Source: Tigriopus japonicus
Lineage: Eukaryota; Arthropoda; Copepoda; Harpacticoida; Harpacticidae
NCBI GenBank assembly: GCA_010645155.1
Contig: CM021316.1
Span: forward strand, 11,826,290-11,890,289
DNA length: 64,000 nt
Direction of reading: 5' to 3'
Under the pieces are notes generated by a model, which worked only from the letters and a program-made list of their open reading frames with translations, searched no databases and was not told the DNA's origin. Positions within the stretch are counted from its first letter, which is position 1; each line of letters begins with the position of its first letter. Made by a program: the position numbers and the translations under genes. Below are positions 55,901 to 64,000 of the stretch, in pieces.

Positions 55901-56242
55901 AAACACTTGGTTTCATAAGATGTTTCTCTGTCCAACACAGAATTCGAAAAATGGCTTTTGCCGGTAGCCGAGGCATCCAGGTGTTTAGTGATCCTTGGAT
56001 TAGGCCATCGATTTCGACTTCATAAGAACGACCGCTTTTCCAAAGTTGGAGCAAAAGGCCTAATGATTATGTCTTCTTTTTGCACCGGGAATCCTCAATA
56101 ACTGCTATGGTGTTGAAGTGGTTTGAAGTTTGTGGAGGGCGCAGAAGTCAAACAGAATCTTGACCTTTTCACGATCCTCACCCCAACGCATTCGGGCATG
56201 GTTCAAGGCTTAATCGGTCAAACGATTATTGTGGGCAGAATA

Positions 56243-56495
56243 TAGGTCGGTCGGTGAGGTAGAAGCATACCTAGAAGAATAGAAGAAGTATGAAAGAAGC
56301 ATATGAGGCAAAGTAGAAATAACCATGCTCGATAAAGTTTCGCCTCATAAGCTGCGATTGAAAAACACAGCTTATGTAGTAAAACTTGATCGAGCATGGC
56401 TATTTCTACTCCATCACATGTATTTCTTTTGTGTTTTTATATGCTTCTAGATATGCTTCCACTATATTTCAAACCTGCCTCAACAACCGACCTTA
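56243..56495. mobile_element. Foldback (palindromic) MITE-like element
   Basis: The roughly 250-bp segment is an imperfect palindrome. The core arms aagtagaaataaccatgctc and gagcatggctatttctact are nearly perfect complements, and outer strings (ggtcggtcggtgagg on the left, gcctcaacaaccgacc on the right) extend the symmetry to the ends. No coding capacity; target duplication unresolved. Confidence 0.65.
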
Positions 56496-56527
56496 TGGCA
56501 TGATCAGAGATTATTTTAGCTCTAAAG

Positions 56528-56752
56528 CAGGGGTGTGCAAATTTATTTAGCAGTGGGCCAAATTGGCCGGACCGTTAACGCTCGTGGGCCACACCATCCT
56601 AAACGGCAAATAATTTCTAGTATAAAATTCTACAATCTACCTACCGCAACTGCGGGCCACAGTCTTTTGAAAATGACAGATCCTCTCGCGGGCCACGCGA
56701 AATCAGCTCGCGGGCCACATTTGGCCCGCGGGCCAGGGTTTGCACACCCCTG
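56528..56752. mobile_element. hAT-type MITE with CAGGGGTGTGCAAA termini
   Basis: The 225-bp element starts CAGGGGTGTGCAAA and ends TTTGCACACCCCTG, with one extra junction base pattern at the right arm. It is bounded by a perfect 8-bp duplication ctctaaag (56520-56527 and 56753-56760). The interior repeats gggcca/ggcccg motifs. It is non-autonomous, and the perfect duplication indicates a fairly recent insertion. Confidence 0.9.
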
Positions 56753-56760
56753 CTCTAAAG

Positions 56761-59700
56761 TATGGTATCTAAGTTACAATTAACGTCTTAATCGAAAGTA
56801 ATGGAAATGGATACTGAAATCAGAAAAGAAAGCCCTTGTTTCTTCAAATTTCTAATAGAACACTAGTGTCTATCAGAGAAGAGAGAACTATGATTCAGGA
56901 GTGGGCATAGGCGAAGCTAGCTAGGCTACTCTTTCTTTTAATTGTTATTCTTCACATGAAGACTTAAAAACAAAAGTTGATATTGTCTTTTGAACTACTA
57001 GGGTACATTTTCTTCTTTCTTTGCAATCGTCTATATGCAATATTCCAGATTTTAAGTTACAACTTTCTGGAAATTTGCCTCCATTAATTAAAAATAACTA
57101 AATAATCACATGAAAAACTCGCCTTTTTTCTCAAATACCATTTTTTGGAACTCTAATGGATCATCTTCAACCATTTTAAGGTTTCTAACTTCATCCAGTT
57201 AAAAGCAGCCAAGCTTCGCCCAAAGTCATGTCCAATCCTCCGGTTAAAATTATCCTTGATCAGAGTAATGAAAATTAAGATTTTTGGCCAGAACAAAAAC
57301 TATCAGGCTCTTGGCTATTATTGGCAATCCCAAAGACAAACTTTCTACTACTAATCCAACCCTGAATATTCCACAATTAGGGAAAACTTCTGAAATGGAA
57401 CAACTCCTCTAGGGACATCAGAAATTTATTATCAGAGAAATGGGACTGTTGATTGCGCTACAGAAGCTTCTGTAGATTGCGCTACGTTATAAACGGAACT
57501 TTGACTTTTTATATCACGCAGCCTGCCTTTTAAGGTTTCAGTTTGGGTATGGATTTTTTAAAATCCCCAGGTTTGTGAAATCTAGCGTTTGAGGACAAAA
57601 AACAGAAGAAAAACTCATGACAACATATTTTTTGAGTTAAAATTTTAATACAGAGAGGGTGACCGAATGGCAACAAAGAAGCTTGCTTGTCCTTCTTTAG
57701 CTTGAAGATGAACTGATGTATGATCTGAAAGCGCTTTTGGAAGAAATTTCAGTCTCTGTTCTCTGTTGACCGTACCAAAATCGGAGGGAGACAAACATTT
57801 TAAAGAAATGAGGTTTCTTTTAAAGAGTGAGGGTCGGAGCCGTTTAATTTTGAAGACTGTTATCTTCCACAATTCTTTCACGGCAATGCCTGAAAATTGG
57901 TTTCCAAAAGAAAAAGTGCCCGGGGGAAAGATAAGCCTGAGAAGAAAGTGTCCCTATCCACAGAATTAATTGGCAGTGTTGGTTATTACCTCCCACAAGA
58001 CACAACCCTCCAAATCAAAACATCCGCTTCATCAGGCATAATAAATTGAATATTTCAGGTTCGTAGATCATCTGCACTTAAAAAGTTAGTCAAAATTGTT
58101 GAAATTCAATCAATAAAATAGTAAAGACAAAGTTTCAGGTTATGCCAGGTTTAGAAAATCTAGTGATTTTTCAATATAGTAAAATTTGTTGTGATTTTGT
58201 TGTACACGGTGTTTAAAATGGCTGATCAAGTTTGAATCGAAATGCCCAAACACATTTTGGCGCTTTTTGGGCGCTCAAATCAATATAGAACAACTATATT
58301 TTTTTGGTATTATATAAGTCTATGATGATGAAAAAAGCTATATGTCTACGAACCTACTGCAAATAATCTTTTTTTTTTGAAAAGTATTCAATGGATTTTT
58401 CGAGTTGGTTGAATATATGAAGAATTGAATTTACACGAAAATATATTCTAGAGCATCTGAGTTGTCCGTTTTTACTCAAAAGGCCCAAAAACGCTTTTCA
58501 GTTTCCATGTTGCAACTCGAATGTCTCGTTGCAATTTCTTCTTTATACTGATCCCAATGTTATTGTGCAATAAAGCAACGAAAGAGACAGACACATATTT
58601 GGCCAGAAAAAAAATCAAACAAAAGAAGAACAATCTCCTTTTTTGGAGTTTCTCTTTTTCTCCCGAATGGCCAATTTGGGATTGATATCCTGGGGATAAA
58701 GCCCAAAACGAATGGTGAGTGTCTCAACTCAGGCAGCAAATTCTCCATATCTTGAAGCGACCGATCACCGTTTGATTACACACCATTGACTTTTCAGGCT
58801 TTGGAAGAAGCAAATCCAAAACACTCTTCGGTTTCTTCAACCTAATTCATGCACCATTTCTATCCTATCCCAAAGGCAGATATTTTTGTTATAATTGCCA
58901 CAGATCGCCCGAAAATAAGTTGTCATGTGGCAGTGGCAGTTGGGTAGAAGTACAATCAAACCATTTCCCAATGAGCACCCCTCTGCCAATCAGGGAGCGA
59001 GCTTTTGACCAATGCAAAGGATGAGACGACCCTGGACGATGGTTTGGTACTCAATCAGTGTCATTAGGGGATCAAACGAGATTATGAGCACCTCTTCTAC
59101 AATACCAAATGGTCACCCAGCCTTCTCAGACATCCGCACGTGTTGTTGATATGTATGTTTAGATTCGTTTCCTAAAATTCATCGAACGGTGTAATAAATG
59201 ATACAAGAAACGGCATGGGATATCAATAGTCAAAGTGCTAAGTGGTGTCGGCAGGGTTGAGTGAATTGGAGCCCGCTTCCGTTTCTGGATTAGCGCCACG
59301 TGCGCTGAAAACTAGCACGTGTAGTAGATGACGAATCAAGCGACCTCGCAGAATAAACAACATCAAAACAGATCGTTTAACCCCTTTTGTTTTGGTGATC
59401 AAGACTCGTCTAACGACAGGAAACTTCTTGAAAACTTGCACTCTGTCCATTGTTAATCTCCAGAAACCAACCCTTTTTTAATGGGAATGCGAAGTTGTTA
59501 GAGGGGGAAATTCCAACCCCTTGCTCATTCTCCTCATTGAAGCCTTTCATGGGACAGCTTAATCCATCCTCAAAGGGATTACCACTCAAGTTGTTGGGAA
59601 CCAGACAAATGGTCGTGTTTGCTTTGCAATTATGGCCGAAATACCAACTTCGATTAAGACCAACTACAGAAAAACGTACACATATTTATCAATTCGGGTC

Positions 59701-62700
59701 TAGACGTCCACGGAACCAGCTCCTTTTTTGTGCGAATGGCTCAATTTTGGGTGGTAGATGAGATTGGTTTGTTTCTGATGGATGGTAATTGCCATGATTG
59801 GGCGAAACCCAAACCGACTTTGGGCCACAATGAAGTGGGCGCTTTTTTGCCAGTTCCTCTTCAATCATTTCCGAAATTGCTCGCTTTTGTGCATTTCAAC
59901 ACATCTTGGAAAAAACATCATCCTACCTGTGGCCCTTATGAGTTTTGAGGGGCCTAGAAAATGGCCGATAGTATCCCCAAATACGGCCCCGTTTTTCCCC
60001 TCCTTCTCTTCAATCAAAGCTCAATGAGGGAAGATATCCGAGACTGTGAAAAATATGCAAAGCCTACCCACATATTTCAGTGATTTGTATCCTTGGCGGA
60101 ATTTCATAAATCTCTCGAGCTTCTCGTCAATTGGCCACGATTGTTGAGAGACGTGTTTGCATGGAAATATCCACTTGAAATCAAAGGTCAATTGATCCTG
60201 ATAAGTGTAGGGTCCTCTAACTTGAGGAGGGTTGTCCGGCAAACCGACCAATGAGGCCCTGAAACAAAGATTGACAATGCTACCCCGATTGTCAAACTAT
60301 TGATTTATGAGCTGGTCCACCCCTCCATCTTTGCTTCCTCACATTGATTGTTCAATTTCCCCCTCTGAATCGTGATTCGTGCATACATCCGATCCTCACG
60401 CAAGTTCAATTCAGAAATTATGCAAACGAGCGACTCTTTAAATCCCAGGAAAAAACGGGGCCCAATTCAAGAGTCTGGCTTTGAATTGTCCGTCTTACTA
60501 AAGTCAATGGAACGATTGAGATCGTGAATAAGAATATCGGCTCTGTCTCGCGAAGTAAATCATCTTTTCACATAAGGACACGAAAAAAATGCCCTCAAAC
60601 TTGATTCGACGTGTCAACGAGTGCCATAAACATTTCACGAATGTGTTTGGGGCGAGAAACTCAAGGTCGCCATTGAAGTTTGCATGTACATCACGTTACG
60701 ACTCTTGTGCACTTCGTACATCATCATCATGATCGTCAACATATTCAAACTGTCAAAGACATTAGACATTCCGTGTGTTGCGCATTTATCACTCTTCAAT
60801 TGAATTTGCAGTGCGATAGAAAAGATTGTTTTGACTTCTGTGCTCATCGGATCTCACTGTTCCTCACCTTAAACGGAATTGAAATGATTAACTCTCTCAT
60901 TTTCTGTTTTTTTTTCTTTCTATTGCCAAGGTCAAAAGCCTCTGCCTTTTTTGCTAGTTTATTGTAATTGCTTCGGGTGTGAGGTCGTGAGTCTGCTAGA
61001 GACTCACAACCCAAAGTTATAATTTTGAGCACTCACAATTTGAATTAATTCAAAATAAATTGGTCCAAGTTCAGACAAAAGAGTTCAAGTGCCAATTTCC
61101 CCTAAGGAGACACCAGAGCACTTTGAGTGCCTCAAATTGGCGACTTGGAAACAATAACGCAATTGTTTTTGCCCATGCCATTCCAGGAATAAAGAAGGCC
61201 TCTCATCATTGGGAATGATCGTGGTGGCTCAAAAAATTCAAGTCTTTTAAATTCATCTTCTTGAACCTCCTGGCTCAGAATGATTCATTCCTATTATGCT
61301 TCCGAGTCAAAGGCAAGTCATCCTCAAACTGTCACTTATCATTATTGAGGATGGAGGGTGAAACCACAATTTTAATTTTTTCCATCAATGACTCTCAAAA
61401 GGGGGAAACTAACCAACTATGTAAGCAGGCACACCACTCTTTGTCGTTGGATGGATGAATGCATTTCTGGCTGCTGTTTGACAGGACAAGCCTGCCATTG
61501 TTAATTGAAGGAAGTGCGGGAAGAAAGGGAGTTCAAAGATGACAAAAAGATAACTCTTTTTGTCATTGACTACTTCATAAGGAACATGACATACGTAGTC
61601 TTCGTTAGAGGGAAAAGCGATGCCACTTTGTTCGATATCGTTTCCTCTCGTTCTATGTATATAAGCAAGCATCAGTTTTGGAAAGAAATGTGGCCAAATA
61701 AATATCCTCAAGTCCCCAAGGGACGATTTTTTTACCTCGTCAATTCCCATGCTGATCACACTTACCCTTAAAGAGCACCAGAAGGGTTTGTGTACGTAAA
61801 TTGAAATCGCTTAAAGCTCCCATTTTTCTCTGTCACGGGCTTAAGGCACGCCAAAGAAGCCGGATTTCTAGACCTCATCAGTGTCCACAAGTTGTCACTC
61901 ATTAATAAGGCTTCACGAGTGGACACGATAGGGTACACCGAGAGCATCATTGAAATTGATGCTAATCTACGCAACCTGACAAAAAGTCAAAAATGCCAGA
62001 TGCTTTGGATCTCTCAATCCTTGAACAAATGACGGGTAAAAGATGTGTTCCCATTACTTTCTATGCAGTCCAGATATTTTGGGGTCCCGAAGAAGAAATA
62101 GTGCCCTTGTTAGGCATGTTTGCTTGTATTTGGGGGTTTTCACCGCAACCAAGGCAAACCTACAAGTTGAGGCGGCTGTGTAAATTTCTGCAGATGCCCA
62201 AACTCAAAACAAATCTGGAAACAGACTCGTTATCCCATTCCCTCTCCCCACCCACACAAAAAGCTCGAATCCTTTGGATTGGCTTCCATTTTTGCCCCAG
62301 AATTTGAAAGTCTCACTCAAAGCCTCGAATAAAAGCATACAAAAGAAGCTTAAAGCTAAAAAAGACGTCCTTAGTTCATTTCTATTCATACCATGTCTGC
62401 TCATTCATCTGAAATTAACTTCCCCGCCCTCGAAAGTAAAAAAAAAAACGAGGGGACGGAATTCCTTCCTTTGAGGATAGGTACTCAGTTGGCTAAAAGT
62501 GAGTTCTATGTGACCCAAGGGACCCTTGAACAAAGGGTGGTAACTTGGTAGTTGGGGTTGAAACAATATATCCCTGAAAATGGTATCATAACCGCGACTT
62601 GAGTGTGCGCAATTGCCAAGCATAGCATGAAAAATGGGGTCACCAATGAAGAGGGTGGACTGCTCCTCATCTGGACCACTCTCCTTAGAACTATAAATGA

Positions 62701-63870
62701 CTCTGAAAAAAAGATTGGTCCAATATCTCAGTTTGCCGTAGTCTATTTTGCAAGGGGGTGAGATATCCCCAACAATGAAGGAAATTGAAATTCCTACAAC
62801 TCTCCCAAATGAAATGAACTGACTTGGACACTAAGGACGTGGGATAAAACTCAAAGCCTCGTGTTTTAATTCCACGTTAGATAAGATCGTTCGGCCACGG
62901 TCTTTCTTTTACATATTCGAGCATTTCAAGGCATCTTGGGATATTGCCTCCCAGTGGGTTCGCAAATAGATGACAGAGGGTGTGATGTATTCATATTTTA
63001 TGGGGAAATCATAATCCATCTCCAAATTTGGCGCGTGGACGACAGGTTTTTGGGCCGAAAATAGCCTCCAAATGTCTTGGAATGCGATTTAAGAGCCGAT
63101 GGGGTCTCATTTGACTGATTTATGCGCGACCGAATTGAACACACGTCTCTCAATTTCCAAGTTATGTTCTATCATCAAGCCAATGGCAACCATGACACTC
63201 ATCAGCTGACGTTGCCAATCGTGAAAAGTGGCTTGTTGGTTTTCGTCTGGCATTTGGTTAGCTTATGATCATGAAAGTAATGGAATCAATACCTTTTAAT
63301 GCGATCCTGTGGCGTTTCACCATTGTTCAAATGAGATATCGAATTTCTTTGAGCAATGAATCAGCATTGGCCACGATCAAGCCCAAGTTCCAAGGGAGAT
63401 CAATACTTTATGGACTCGACTGACAAAATACGAAAAACATTGATATATGACCCACAGTCTTTGACTGCTTGAAAGCGATAGAAACCGAGGGAATTAGATT
63501 TGGATGCAGTCTCAACTCATAAATACCAATATATTCCAAGTTCGAGCGATCTCCATCCAACTACGCACACTTAGCTCCCATATACTACAATTTTGTGGCT
63601 GTTGTACTCACAGTTGTTCGCCTATAATGAGGAGATTCATTTTGATAAGTATCTTGTCTCAAGGTGAGATGGCTCAAAATGGCCAGAGGATTAACGATAG
63701 GCAAATAATCCCCCCTACCTACATTCAACCAAACAATCCGTGCAAAGCGACCTTCCACTCATTGCTTTTGAAGGGGAGAGGAAACAAAGCGGGATATTTG
63801 AAATCAGATAGATATGGTTCGATACATTAACATAATGAGCCACAAGATGAGTCTCCCACACGACTCACTC
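56761..63870. other. Gene-poor region, nothing recognised
   Basis: More than 7 kb in which the many short open frames (for example 59450-59761, 61409-61759 on the minus strand, and 63504-63830) show no domain, signal peptide or splice-supported extension. GC is somewhat higher from about 58.9 kb onward than in the AT-rich stretch before it. Regulatory DNA for neighbouring genes is possible, but I could not mark any site. Confidence 0.4.
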
Positions 63871-63882
63871 CCCTTTGGTTGG

Positions 63883-64000
63883 CATAAAACCACCAAAGTT
63901 TGCAACGTTAGTACTCACGACGTTCGTTCATGAGACCATGGAGGATCCATTTAGAGGTGATCGTCAGCTATTTGTCAATCCTTGTGGACCCTTGCACGCA
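63883..64000 (+). CDS. Possible promoter and first codons of a further gene (runs off the window)
   Basis: A TATA-like CATAAAA (63883-63889) precedes, by about 55 bp, an ATG at 63938 whose frame stays open for 21 codons to the window end (begins MEDPFRGDRQLFVN). Both features are weak on their own. It could equally be non-coding DNA. Confidence 0.2.

Noticed and set aside
55509..56240. Tc1/mariner transposase downstream of the CAGTGTGTCAC end
   Set aside because: Neither strand gives DDE-type transposase motifs, and no matching right terminal repeat was found.

Overview
The window is animal nuclear DNA. Genes are split by GT-AG introns of about 70 bp to 8 kb, intergenic DNA is AT-rich, and cut-and-paste and retro-elements are frequent. 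It contains an ETS factor of the SPDEF/Ets98B type, CUB-trypsin secreted proteases, a BEL/Pao retrotransposon and a tRNA-derived SINE, which together fit an arthropod. A copepod-like crustacean is my best guess, but the species is inference only. Two N-gaps (3100-3233 and 34319-34435) show it is a draft assembly.

Layout. (1) 985-2018, minus: a two-exon gene for a 150-aa acidic Asn-Gly-rich protein resembling prothymosin. (2) 2.3-11.4 kb: no confident gene. It holds two short hAT-type MITEs sharing one terminal sequence, a 748-bp hAT-type element with a perfect 8-bp target duplication, and a tRNA-derived SINE. (3) 11466-20028, plus: the SPDEF/Ets98B-type ETS factor, with two alternative coding first exons (11466 and 13738) that both splice in phase 0 to the same second exon, giving 668 or 650 aa. 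(4) 21643-29388, plus: a secreted CUB-trypsin protease of 10 exons and 441 aa. (5) 32880-41686, plus: a tandem paralogue with four CUB domains, 17 exons and 865 aa. Its protease half has the same intron phases as gene 4, but one intron begins GA instead of GT. Its introns hold a LINE remnant and two MITE-like elements. (6) 42518-52514, plus: a PPM1L-like membrane-anchored PP2C phosphatase of 4 exons and 508 aa. Its 8.3-kb last intron holds a hAT-like element (8-bp duplication) into which a young BEL/Pao retrotransposon (5-bp duplication) inserted. That retrotransposon lacks gag and has a scrambled 5' LTR. (7) 52.5-64 kb: mostly gene-free, with a large inverted repeat around a 60-bp tandem duplication, a foldback element, a hAT MITE with a perfect duplication, a 26-bp perfect palindrome and a possible start of a further gene at the right edge.

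How the genes relate. The two proteases are adjacent, on the same strand, and identical in catalytic-domain intron phases, so they are a tandem duplication. The difference is the number of CUB modules, which matches a repeated symmetric two-exon unit. The ETS factor and the phosphatase have no visible functional link to the proteases. All exon models were made by hand from splice consensus, reading-frame continuity and family similarity; no database search or transcript data were available.
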